Below are positions 1 through 7,216 of a DNA stretch of 10,262 nt, piece by piece (position 1 is the stretch's first letter; each line of letters begins with the position of its first letter). Origin of the DNA: Saccoglossus kowalevskii (Eukaryota; Hemichordata; Enteropneusta; Harrimaniidae); contig NW_003115956.1 in assembly GCF_000003605.2 (NCBI RefSeq), forward strand, positions 4,013 to 14,274, read 5' to 3'. Both the position numbers and the translations under genes were made by a program. The notes under the pieces are model-generated. The model saw only the letters and a list, made by a program, of their open reading frames with translations, was not told where the DNA came from and did not search any database.

Positions 1-8
1 GCGGGTTG

Positions 9-25
9 CCCCCCCCCCCCCCCCC
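9..25. repeat. poly-C run
   Basis: A run of 17 C residues at the left edge of the window. It is a homopolymer microsatellite of uncertain true length, since such runs are prone to slippage and sequencing error. No function is inferred. Confidence 0.9.
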
Positions 26-306
26 GATCGTAAACATGCGTGTTGACGGTGATCAATCTGTCAATCAGGAGCAGCAGAAAAAACATCCATTTTTCGTAAA
101 TTGTTAGTTTAGAAACGATCGACTAAAATGAATTTTCAAGTAAATATCGTGATTGGGATAAAACGACTTGTAGAGTTGATACCGGATCACCGACGCCGAT
201 CCAGAGGCAAAAAACAACATTACATGTAATTCATCTGCCACCAAACAGAAATAAAATACAATCAAGGCCAAAAGAGTTAATGAATGCTACTTACTTGTTA
301 TTTTAG
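26..306. other. Non-coding stretch, no strong feature
   Basis: AT-rich sequence with no long open frame. Two words at 70-80 and 84-97 recur, in the same order but further apart, at 3246-3256 and 3274-3287. This may be a faint dispersed repeat. The right end (about 288-306) is pyrimidine-rich and ends in TTTTAG, so it could be a plus-strand splice acceptor. The same bases read on the minus strand contain GTAAGT, a splice-donor match. Confidence 0.5.
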
Positions 307-511
307 ACAACGATCCATCATCGAAAAAACTGCGTTGTTAATAAGTTGTATGAGGTCCAGCTCACGCAAAAGTAGCAGCAGTACGCTGCCATGTTTTGAG
401 CCATGCTCAGGCGCGTTTGTAACCCGTGATCTGATTGGCTGGTCCCTGTGCGAGATTTGTATAGGCATTGAGTCAGATGTAGTTAGAGGCGAGTGGGACA
501 CAATTTTCTAA
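307..511 (+). CDS. Possible terminal exon or retrocopy fragment, unrecognised
   Basis: An open frame runs through this segment and ends at TAA (509-511). It is preceded by a pyrimidine-rich tract ending in TTTTAG at 306, which would serve as a 3' splice site. It is followed by AATAAA at 568-573 and, about 25 bases later, by a 16-base A run at 598. That spacing is what a mature mRNA end looks like, so this could be the last exon of a plus-strand gene or the 3' end of a reverse-transcribed copy. The roughly 68 residues contain a serine-rich stretch near residue 20 and no motif that I recognise. An open frame of similar length exists on the opposite strand (298-501), and chance openness at this length is common. 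Treat this as a weak candidate. Confidence 0.15.
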
Positions 512-567
512 GAACTGATTAACGGCAAGAAAAACCAAAAAAATCGACATGTTCAAACTAAAATACA

Positions 568-628
568 AATAAATATAATATAAAGGGTTATATATATAAA
601 AAAAAAAAAAAAATATTAAAAAAAAAAA
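568..628 (+). repeat. AATAAA followed by interrupted poly-A tract
   Basis: AATAAA at 568-573 is followed by an AT-dinucleotide stretch and then A runs of 16 (598-613) and 11 (618-628) bases separated by TATT. A genomic A-tail downstream of a poly(A) signal is the mark of a retroposed transcript. In DNA this AT-rich it could equally be simple low-complexity sequence. No target-site duplication was identified around it. Confidence 0.5.
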
Positions 629-685
629 TGGAGCCTCATACCTACATCGGATTTTCATCAGATTGGAAATATCGATACCACCAGT

Positions 686-820
686 GGGCAGGGCAGATTT
701 CTTAAAAAATGCAAGGACAGGGAAACTTTGTTACTGGGTAGGGTACCTACATAAAAAAAAATATCGCAGGGCGGGCAAAACAACCTTTAGGACAGGGTAT
801 AATAAAAAAAACGCATTGGG
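686..820 (+). repeat. Degenerate ~50-bp tandem repeat with G-runs and A-runs
   Basis: Three diverged units at 686-735, 736-788 and 789-820 (the last partial) share one order of parts: a G-run block of the type GGGYAGGG or GGACAGGG, a short spacer, a run of 6-9 A, then a GC-containing TGC or CGC word. Several closely spaced GGG tracts fall on the plus strand, so a G-quadruplex is possible. The units are too diverged to be a young satellite. It may be a fragment of an older transposable element. Confidence 0.5.
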
Positions 821-1003
821 AAATGTGTGCTATCAATAACTGAAAATGCGAGTCACCCAGTGATCTGCTGCGTGGTTAATGAATTCAAGAAGCCCATAGA
901 AGCCAATGACTCGATGAATTACGCCACCAATCGGCACAGCAATGTAGGTTCTGTCACTCACCCGGGATATTCACAAACATTGTACTGCAACCAGTGTAAG
1001 TGA
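806..1003. other. Stretch open on both strands; possible decayed or short exon
   Basis: The plus strand is open from 806 to a TGA at 1001-1003. In the same codon register the minus strand is open from 970 down to 836, with a TGA at 833-835. Many plus-strand codons between about 890 and 960 fit the RNY pattern, which explains why both strands stay open and hints at coding ancestry. A GTAAGT donor match lies at 996-1001 on the plus strand, and a GTGAGT match on the minus strand covers 956-961. The minus-strand peptide includes a hydrophobic stretch reading IGFYGLLEFINHAADHW. No family is recognised. Base composition is less AT-rich than in the surroundings. The evidence is not enough to call a gene. 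Confidence 0.2.
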
Positions 1004-1190
1004 GGAACAGAGTTCACAACAGTTGACATGACTAGGAATGTACGAATTTGATGTTACATCTCGGCAGTCTGACCTTTCATAAGTAATATAATCTTTGTAA
1101 TAATATTTTAACAAATCTTTCATTTCACCATCAATATATGACTGCTCAGTTTCATCTGATTCTGATCAGCGTGTTTATATATTTGCTGCA

Positions 1191-1212
1191 CAGACGGACA
1201 GACAGACAAACA
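1191..1212 (+). repeat. CAGA/GACA microsatellite
   Basis: About five tandem tetranucleotides of the form CAGA or CGGA. Such short GACA/GACG tracts are common in animal genomes, including near the 3' ends of some non-LTR retrotransposons. No retrotransposon coding sequence is visible here to support that origin. Confidence 0.7.
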
Positions 1213-1553
1213 ATCAGCACCACGACGTCAAAATAGCAACAAAATCGGAAATATATTCTTGTTTTACTAAATATTTAAAAAAAAAAAAACATGTTTTCAT
1301 CCAAATAAGAACAACCCCAATAGAGGCTCAAATGAATCCAAGTTTTCCAAAAAAAAAAACACTATTTGATTTGGTCTTACTCAGACATATTGGTTCAAAG
1401 CAAGTTATAACAAGTAAACTTTTAATTTATACGCACATTTAGTCAGTAGATTATTTCGTATGTATTGCTGGAACATTGATTGTCCATTCATTCTATTTCC
1501 TGAAATTGTATACAGAAACACAATACTCGTTTTAATTTATTTGTTTGTTTTTT

Positions 1554-1571
1554 CTAGCTAGCTAGAGCTAG
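1554..1571. repeat. CTAG microsatellite
   Basis: A short CTAG tetranucleotide repeat (three units, then AG, then one more). The unit is self-complementary, so the tract can form a hairpin or cruciform. No further role is inferred. Confidence 0.75.
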
Positions 1572-1991
1572 TTTATACTTGTATAAAATGAAAATGTGCA
1601 CAAATATTGAATTTTAGAACAATTCAGTTTGGATAAAGAAAATAGCAAAATAACCCACAATCCATGATTAGTAATTGGGAGATAAATTATGAGCATGTGT
1701 TCGTTTCTCCTCAAGGTGAAGCTAAAAAGTTTTGTGCTGTGAACAATGTTATTTTGTTACTTGGCTTTGATCAAAATACTTAACTGCAGAACGTCGCACG
1801 ATCTGTCTTTAGCCAGGGTCAATGAACAACATATAGTTGGGTAAGTCAACCATTTTGTTTTGCAGAAGAGTTACGAAATCAAATAGTGGGAAAATTTGTT
1901 TAAATTTGTCGTCTTTGGTTTCGGTTAATACGTAATGTAATAATCAAGGGATTAGTGTATTTGTGTGTCTGATAAGTCAGTACGTATACGT

Positions 1992-2124
1992 TTAAAGTGC
2001 GGTGGTCGTCGCGCAGCGCGTGTTCGAATTTCATGTAAATAAACAATGTATTTTACACGCGTTGTATACGTCGCTATGAGTCCCATATCGAACAGGACGC
2101 GGCGCGACGACTGCCGCCCTTTAA
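1992..2124. mobile_element. Foldback MITE-like element bounded by TTAA
   Basis: Near-perfect inverted arms start right after TTAA (1992-1995) and end right before TTAA (2121-2124). The left arm reads AGTGCGGTGGTCGTCGCGC (1996-2014). The reverse complement of the right end reads AGGGCGGCAGTCGTCGCGC, so 16 of 19 bases agree. Weaker pairing continues inward through a TGTTCGA word present in both arms, and an AT-rich near-palindrome (about 2034-2057) sits at the middle. Duplicated TTAA flanks are the hallmark of piggyBac-type insertion, although the terminal bases are not the usual CCC. There is no transposase, so this would be a non-autonomous element of about 125 bp. Similarity at the arms stops at the TTAA, which supports real ends. 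Confidence 0.7.
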
Positions 2125-2272
2125 TTCTAACATGGAGCTAACTCCAAGATACCTAGTAAAAGTATTACTCTTTTACATACTATCTCTTATGAGAACTGCA
2201 ACTTGTAAGCTTTGATTCGAGTTTATGAAACTACAGAGTACATGTAAAGTCACAAAACTGCGAGACACTTAC

Positions 2273-2443
2273 TAATACAGACATATTCGACACAGAGAGG
2301 AGACCCGACCCGCAGCGTCAGTGTTTGTACTAGTCTTGTTTTAGTGGTGATAGAGTTTGAAGGTAGATTTTCAAGTAGCGGATCGGTTGTATATATTGGC
2401 CACTGTAGTACGTGAAAGGAAGTTTTGACCACTATTTTCCTCC
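2273..2443 (-). CDS. Candidate internal exon, unrecognised product
   Basis: On the minus strand an open frame lies between a good 3' splice site (AACTTTCAG, its AG at 2445-2444) and a good 5' splice site (GTAAGT, plus-strand 2267-2272). The resulting exon is 171 bases, a multiple of three. Both flanking introns would be phase 1, and the frame is open throughout. The encoded ~57 residues start near GRKIVVKTSFHVLQWPIYTT and show no motif or domain that I recognise. The splice sites are better than chance alone usually gives, but two such sites around a 170-base open stretch do turn up in AT-rich non-coding DNA. No neighbouring exon of the same gene was found, so confidence stays low. Confidence 0.22.
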
Positions 2444-2849
2444 CTGAAAGTTTTGGCAACAAGTGTTATATATATCTTATGGATTGAGTTTATGCAAGTA
2501 TGACGTATTTATGTTTGTTTGCTGATAACTCGTGCGCTGTTCACAGGGAAATACTATTTTCAGATTAAAGCAGTTTGATCGGTGATAAAACTTCAGTATA
2601 TATTTAAATACTCGCTTATCAAACGTCACTTTGAACTTTAGATGACACTATGAACCGCATAGTGGAACCGGTATTAGTGGGACCGTTTTGTTCTACTTAT
2701 CACTTGTCCGAGGGACTTATTGTCTTGCGGTGCACGACATTTCTTCGAAAGTTGAATATATCGTTGCTTAAGTAATGAAATACCGACAAATGTGCTACGT
2801 AAAAATAAATTATTTCGACTTTCAGGGATCTAAACACAAACAAAATCGA
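2444..2849. other. Non-coding stretch, nothing identified
   Basis: AT-rich sequence with no convincing open frame, repeat or RNA structure. Confidence 0.5.
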
Positions 2850-3084
2850 GGTCGAGGTCACACCTAAGTAGTTCAAAAGTTTGTTTTGTTGAAAGTTTAC
2901 GGTGAGTTAAATGTTGATCACCACCCCCTTGTAGCAGTACGGATTTATATCATTTCGAAATTGAAATTAGGAAATCCTCTGTAATTCATAGTTGGTGGTT
3001 TGCTAATCTCAGAGAGCTGTCGCGTGTTTGCAGTATCAATTCACTCATCCACAGCTGTCATTCATTCACCAAAGACGCAATTCT
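2850..3084 (+). repeat. Dispersed repeat, copy A
   Basis: This segment aligns colinearly, with small gaps, to 5249-5498 in the same orientation. Exact shared blocks in order are AAAGTTTGTTTTGT (2876-2889), ATGTTGATCA (2911-2920), ATAGTTGGTGGTT (2988-3000), TCAATTCAC (3036-3044) and CATCCACAG shortly after, with partial similarity between them. Similarity fades near GGTC on the left and after AAAGAC on the right. There are no clear terminal inverted repeats, no A-tail and no tRNA-like promoter boxes, so the element class is unknown. It is either an old transposon family or a local segmental duplication. Confidence 0.75.
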
Positions 3085-3530
3085 TGCCTCAGTTAGCAAG
3101 TATTGACCCCACTCTCCTGCTTGCGATAAGCTTTTAATTTTAGCCATTAATTCACCTGATTTTCTAATATTAATTAAAACAATTAACACATATACAATTC
3201 GTATTACTATGTGCACGTCGCTTCAAAATTAGAACGAACCATGCCAGCAGCAGAAATAGAACCTAGTGCGTGTCATCCATTTTTCGTTCGTAAATAACGG
3301 CTTACCAAAGGTCACCGACTAATGGCACCCCTTAGCCCGTGCTAACGACTGGCCCTCCCTGTGCGTGGACGCAATTGGGTCTAGCCAAAATGCAAATATG
3401 CTAGATAAGCCTAAATCAGCTTAAATCTTAGCTCGTACTTCGTGTAACGTGAACACAACTTATGTATATAAAGAGATTGACGCCTAATTAAGAACACCAC
3501 TGACAAACACATTTTTGACGTAATTATTAG
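3085..3530. other. Non-coding stretch, nothing strong
   Basis: No coding frame. It holds the second copy of a split word pair also seen at 70-97 (here 3246-3256 and 3274-3287) and a short TTAGC...GCTAA inverted repeat. The portion around 3300-3380 is somewhat more GC-rich than its surroundings, but no open frame or RNA gene is evident. Confidence 0.5.
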
Positions 3531-3535
3531 CAGTG

Positions 3536-3714
3536 CAGAGGCGGCGGCAACAAATTTTGCATTATGGGTGATATCTGAAATCTAGATTCTCTGAAATGCT
3601 AGTTCCTGCATTTTGAGGGACACAAAGGGTTTCAGCTTGATTGGGGGGGGCATTTTTCTGGTGGGCGACCGCCTTCTCTGCCCCCCCCCCTCGCCCCGAG
3701 TGCCGCCGCCACTG
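3536..3714. mobile_element. MITE-like element with CAG...CTG terminal inverted repeats
   Basis: The left end CAGAGGCGGCGGCA (3536-3549) matches the reverse complement of the right end, CAGTGGCGGCGGCA (right end 3701-3714), at 13 of 14 bases. The element is flanked on both sides by the direct repeat CAGTG (3531-3535 and 3715-3719), a probable target-site duplication of 5 bases. The interior has a run of eight G (3643-3650) and a run of ten C (3681-3690) that can pair into a hairpin. CAGNGGCG-type ends are familiar from hAT elements, but those make 8-bp duplications, which are not seen here, so the superfamily is left open. There is no transposase. The minus-strand open frame crossing it (3582-3833) is Gly/Arg/Pro-rich through the homopolymers and is not a gene. 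Confidence 0.65.
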
Positions 3715-4620
3715 CAGTGAATCAGATGTGGTAAACGGCCTGATACAAAGCTGTGATTTTCAGACTTTGGACCGCGGGATACCGCATAATGCCTGAATGA
3801 CACGGTTCTCAGCTTTCTCTTTTTATAGTTCAATATTGAAAATCCTATCTTTCAGAGAGAAATACGGCGTTGAAATATTTTTACTTCACCGAAATTGACC
3901 ATCATAACATGTATATAACACATTAGTAAGCGTGGAAATACCCCCAAAATAGTTTCATGTTTGTCGAATCACATCCGATGTTTTGACGCCATTACGGTCT
4001 TTGCTTGTCCTCATTTAACGTTCGATTTCACTCATAACGTGGGAGCCCGCAGCTAATGGAAAGCAACTATAAATTGGGAGTAATGATTTTATTATTTTGG
4101 TATTATATTGGGTGAAAGTTGGACAGTCAAATAACAATAAGTTTTACTTTCGACTAAAGAGTTTTCGATGAAATGTCGCAGACCCTTTGTCCGGACACCT
4201 GTCTAATATATATATCTATTCGCAACAGAAACTGGGACATATTAAAGCCAGATGGCCATAGCGTGTCATTGTTTACAAACAAGCGTCTACCCATGAGCCT
4301 TTGCGTTTTTTGCGTGTGTTGTTATCTTTGCTTGAGACTCAATTCCCGCGCGTGCGAAGGTGACTACCCTCCCGCTTTAAATATTACGTTGTTACAGTCA
4401 TGAACAAATCAAAGTTCACCAGAATGCGCATGTCCAACTGAGCTGGGGGTCATAGGTCAAATTGTGTGAATATATTATACTTTCAGACTCACTGGTCAAT
4501 GAAAACAGAATCACATTGATAAAAGTGATATTCCTTTGAGGTAAAAATGTAAAATATCGTTTTCATTTTTTGAAACCTGTACCAGCTATCCCTTTGCCCC
4601 CCCTCTCCTTTCCATTGACT

Positions 4621-4659
4621 CTAATAATAATATTAATAATAATAATACAAATTATTATA
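4621..4659. repeat. AAT/ATT trinucleotide microsatellite
   Basis: Imperfect run of TAA/AAT triplets with a few interruptions, followed by the inverse ATTATTA, so it can also fold back weakly. Confidence 0.85.
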
Positions 4660-4768
4660 CATCTGTCACCGTAACGCCATAAGTTACAGCGTACCGTAAT
4701 TTTGCGGTATTTTACGGGGTATTTTCATCTTACTATATTAGGAAATGCGAATTCCATATATATAAGGA

Positions 4769-4780
4769 TTACGCGCGTAA
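4769..4780. other. Perfect 12-bp palindrome
   Basis: TTACGCGCGTAA is identical to its reverse complement and contains three CpGs in an otherwise AT-rich area. It could be a dimeric protein-binding site. No evidence of function is visible and it may be chance. Confidence 0.4.
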
Positions 4781-5248
4781 GCGTCCTCTAAAAACAAACA
4801 TGGCTGTCACCAAGGTTTGACCGGACTCCACACAAAGAGTCCCTTTCTAGCTCCATGCTCAAAGTATGTTTTCAGCCAGTACGCCGTCGCATCGACCTCC
4901 GTTGCGCGTCAGTCAATACTTTCACTGTACTGCCTTCGTGCATACATTGATGTATCCTCGTAATAACCTCATAATAGTTCTAGTTACTTCAAATATGTCA
5001 CTCCTGTTTTTGATTGTAGAAAGGTGCGAACGTCTGAATAATCGGAATTACAATAAAACTAACTAAGAAGTCGGTTGGTGCCCTCAGCACATACACTCCG
5101 GGGAAATCTGCTTGGCTTCATTTCATTGGCACCGATATCTGCCCGTTGATAATACTTCTGGGGAGTTATTATGGGACACAAATATTCAAAATACTTACTA
5201 CTATTGTTGCATGTTTTTGCCAGTTGTGTAAAAAAAGAAGCATGCCAT

Positions 5249-5498
5249 GGTCATGACTCACACTCAATTAATTTGAAAGTTTGTTTTGTCGAAAAGTTGG
5301 GATATTGAATGTTGATCAACTTCCTCTATGTATTGATATAATTTTGCTGTGCATTTATTGTATTATTTAAAATTAAGAAATCAAGTGTTATTTATAGTTG
5401 GTGGTTGTTGGTATTAGAGAAGTAAAATATCGCTTTACCCCGGAGTCAATTCACGCATCCACAGGTGTCACTCCTTTCACAAAGACATTTCACAATCT
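5249..5498 (+). repeat. Dispersed repeat, copy B
   Basis: Diverged second copy of the repeat at 2850-3084, same orientation. Shared blocks appear in the same order: 5276-5289, 5309-5318, 5394-5406, 5446-5454 and a CATCCACAG word just after. Spacing between the first and fourth blocks is 170 bases here against 160 in copy A, so small insertions or deletions separate the copies. Flanking DNA on either side is not obviously related to that of copy A, which favours an inserted repeat family over duplication of a larger block. Confidence 0.75.
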
Positions 5499-5894
5499 CC
5501 ATGTAATGTAATTAGCAGTGAATAACCAGGACGTGCAGCAGCTAAAAGGCTGCGATTTTTTACTTTAGATCTCCGAAAATAATATTGTCTACACCAGAAG
5601 CAAATGTGAGCAATGATTTCATTAATTCATGCATCGCATATTTTCAATACATACATGTGGAAAGACGAGTCAGATTTAATAGATCGTTTTTTTTTTATAG
5701 CTAAGATCAAAGCTATTCCCATATGTTTGCATATCGGCTAAACTCAGTTTCGTTCACGTACGTGAGTCACCTACATTTAGTACTGACTAACGGGGAAAAC
5801 CTACAACTTGGAAATATACATCAAGTTAGTGAATGCGCAAAAAGGAAGTGGCCGGTATCAGTTACGCAAGACTTGCTTTTTGTGTGCGTCAGTC
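5499..5894. other. Non-coding stretch before the telomere-repeat foldback
   Basis: AT-rich DNA with a T run just before 5697. The plus-strand open frame beginning at 5723 owes its length to the GAAAC repeats further right and is not called. Confidence 0.5.
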
Positions 5895-5903
5895 AAAGGG
5901 AAG
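5895..5903 (+). repeat. Left target-site duplication (9 bp)
   Basis: AAAGGGAAG directly precedes the left end of the foldback at 5904 and is repeated exactly at 6131-6139. If the element is taken to start one base further in, the duplication reads CAAAGGGAAGG (11 bp, 5894-5904 and 6130-6140). Confidence 0.8.
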
Positions 5904-5950
5904 GGCTTAGTCGTTTCCACGAAACGAAACGAAACGAAACGAAACGAAAC

Positions 5951-5974
5951 CCAAACCCAAACCCTAACCCTAAC
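5951..5974 (-). repeat. Interstitial telomere-like repeat, left arm
   Basis: C-rich strand reading two CCAAAC-type units followed by two CCCTAA-type units. The G-rich strand (minus) runs outward, toward the left end of the element. The tract adjoins the six GAAAC units without spacer. Confidence 0.85.
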
Positions 5975-6067
5975 TCGCCTTTTTTTTTTCATTGGCCCAA
6001 TAATATCTGAGAAAATTTCACACTGTGAAATATACGGACGTGACGATGTTTGAGGTCGTTCAAAATC

Positions 6068-6086
6068 TAAGGTTAGGGTTAGGGTT
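6068..6086 (+). repeat. Interstitial telomere-like repeat, right arm
   Basis: TAAGGTTAGGGTTAGGG at the start of the right arm. The G-rich strand is plus here and runs outward to the right, so the two arms are oriented CCCTAA...TTAGGG. It passes directly into GTTTC pentamers. Confidence 0.85.
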
Positions 6087-6130
6087 TCGTTTCGTTTTGT
6101 TTCATTTCGTTTCGTGGAAAAGACTAAGCC

Positions 6131-6139
6131 AAAGGGAAG
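6131..6139 (+). repeat. Right target-site duplication (9 bp)
   Basis: AAAGGGAAG, the exact second copy of 5895-5903, begins immediately after the terminal CC of the foldback. Confidence 0.8.
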
Positions 6140-7216
6140 GCACAAAATCAAGCTGGATACGGGCACCTTTTGTGCATAGATTCGAAGCATTCGATGTATG
6201 CAAATTGTTGTATGCTAATTGCATGATTCTTTTGTCACCTCGATGGACAATTACAGCTTATAATCATTGGAAATCCTGGATTGTGATCGGTCAACAGGTC
6301 TTTTCGTGTGATAAACTGTATTGATTCAACCTTAGTTGAACAAACAAATACAGCAGCCGTCCTGTACATGCATACCAAATACGAATATACGCTAGCATAC
6401 TGGGATTGAGCGATTCAAGTCATTATTAGGAAATCTAGCAACGATTACAGAACCTGGCCTATCATAGGTAGGTGAGTGCATGTTATTATATCGGTAACTA
6501 AATCTCAATTTTGCGGTAGTAACTTTATCATGCCGTGTTTCAATATTATATAGTGTGCCTACTAGAGACTAGTACGTCCATGCTTAAACTTTCTGGGCAT
6601 GACGTATGGAGTCAAACGTCTGTGGACAGACGACGCTATATTTGAACTCTAAATGCTACATGGGAAACGCGAATCGTTCGAGACAGGGATGGGAGTGTAA
6701 AAGTTAATTTCGTATTGCCTACGCCAAAATAACAATAAGATACTACACAAAACAAAGAGCAAGAAACAAGAAATGAGTGAACTTGTCACATTCTACACGA
6801 AATACAAAAACAGGCAGCAAGGAAAGTGGGAATGTAAACAAAGATAAGATATGTGAAAAAAGTGGAGGGTCAACACCAGACTGAGTTCCGAATGATTTGC
6901 GTTTCCCAATGCGTCAGTTTTAGGGGAACGTAAGAAATCAAACCACCTTTCATGCAAATTAATGCACAAATTTCATGACTCCAGCAGTGCAGGTCAAGCT
7001 TGCACAGCTTTACACCTACTGTCAAGACATTGAAAGATTACATTTCAACAACACAAAATTAAAAAAAAAATGAACTGCAACATAGAAAAGGTCTATGACT
7101 GCACAAGAAGCTTGAAAACTAGTTCATAATAGTAATATTTATTATAGTTCTGAAATGCGATCTCGAAGTTATCCAAAAAGACGCAAATATTCAACATAAC
7201 AAAAAATCCAGACACG
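6140..7216. other. Non-coding stretch with small hairpins
   Basis: No supported gene. It contains an imperfect inverted repeat at 6567-6613 and, directly after it, a perfect 7-bp stem CGTCTGT-GG-ACAGACG (6617-6632). The part from about 6720 to 6860 is purine-rich on the plus strand. A poly-A run lies near 7061-7070. Confidence 0.5.

Larger units (their letters stand above)
1004..1991. other. AT-rich non-coding DNA with microsatellites
   Basis: No open frame of note. It contains a GACA-type microsatellite (1191-1212), A runs of 13 bases (1277-1289) and 11 bases (1349-1359), and a CTAG repeat (1554-1571). It reads as intergenic or intronic DNA. Confidence 0.6.
3720..5248. other. Mostly featureless non-coding DNA
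   Basis: This stretch holds two chance-length open frames (4173-4403 and 4866-5066 plus) without splice context, recognisable motifs or protein-like composition. They are not called as genes. It also contains an AAT microsatellite (4621-4659), a small TACCG...CGGTA inverted repeat near 4692-4709 and a 12-base palindrome at 4769-4780. No RNA gene was recognised. Confidence 0.55.
5904..6130. mobile_element. Foldback element with telomere-repeat arms, Mutator-like duplication
   Basis: The ends are inverted copies: GGCTTAGTCGTTTCCACGAA at the left against GGCTTAGTCTTTTCCACGAA from the reverse complement of the right, one mismatch in 20. Inside each end come six pentamers of GAAAC type (5921-5950 left, perfect; 6084-6113 right, two variant units). 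Next comes a telomere-like tract: CCAAACCCAAACCCTAACCC and on to 5974 at left, and TTAGGGTTAGGG around 6073-6086 at right. A unique spacer of about 93 bp (5975-6067) includes the hairpin TTTCACACTGTGAAA (6016-6030). Flanks carry a perfect 9-bp direct repeat (11 bp if the end is shifted by one). Duplications of 9-11 bp and long inverted ends are typical of Mutator-like elements, so this is probably a non-autonomous member or foldback. There is no transposase. Overlapping open frames on both strands here merely translate the pentamers. Confidence 0.8.

Noticed and set aside
298-501. 67-codon minus-strand open frame
   Set aside because: It overlaps the equally open plus strand and has a stop just before the donor-like GTAAGT, so it does not make a usable exon. 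No motif.
473-658. 61-codon minus-strand open frame
   Set aside because: It is an artefact of the poly-A tract, translating into Phe, Ile and Tyr runs.
2018-2034. GTTCGAAT word resembling a tRNA-type B box
   Set aside because: It lies inside the TTAA foldback, has no A box at the right distance and no cloverleaf can be drawn around it.
3582-3833. 83-codon minus-strand open frame rich in Gly, Arg and Pro
   Set aside because: It translates the G/C homopolymers of the CAG...CTG element and crosses the element's end into unrelated DNA.
4173-4403. 76-codon plus-strand open frame
   Set aside because: Composition looks random (Cys- and Leu-rich at the end), there is no motif and no supporting splice or promoter context. 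The length is within chance.
4866-5066. 66-codon plus-strand open frame
   Set aside because: No recognisable domain. The hydrophobic segment in the middle is short and the C-terminus is Asn-rich from AT-rich DNA. Probably chance.
5723-6324. Overlapping open frames on both strands (5723-6010, 5808-6053, 5858-6190 minus, 6025-6324)
   Set aside because: Their length comes from stop-free GAAAC and CCCTAA repeats. The translations are low-complexity ETKRN, TQTLT and RVRVW strings, so they are by-products of the foldback.
6567-6632. Two adjacent small hairpins as an RNA gene
   Set aside because: The stems are short (7 and about 15 imperfect pairs) with no conserved loop or flanking signals. This is compatible with chance.
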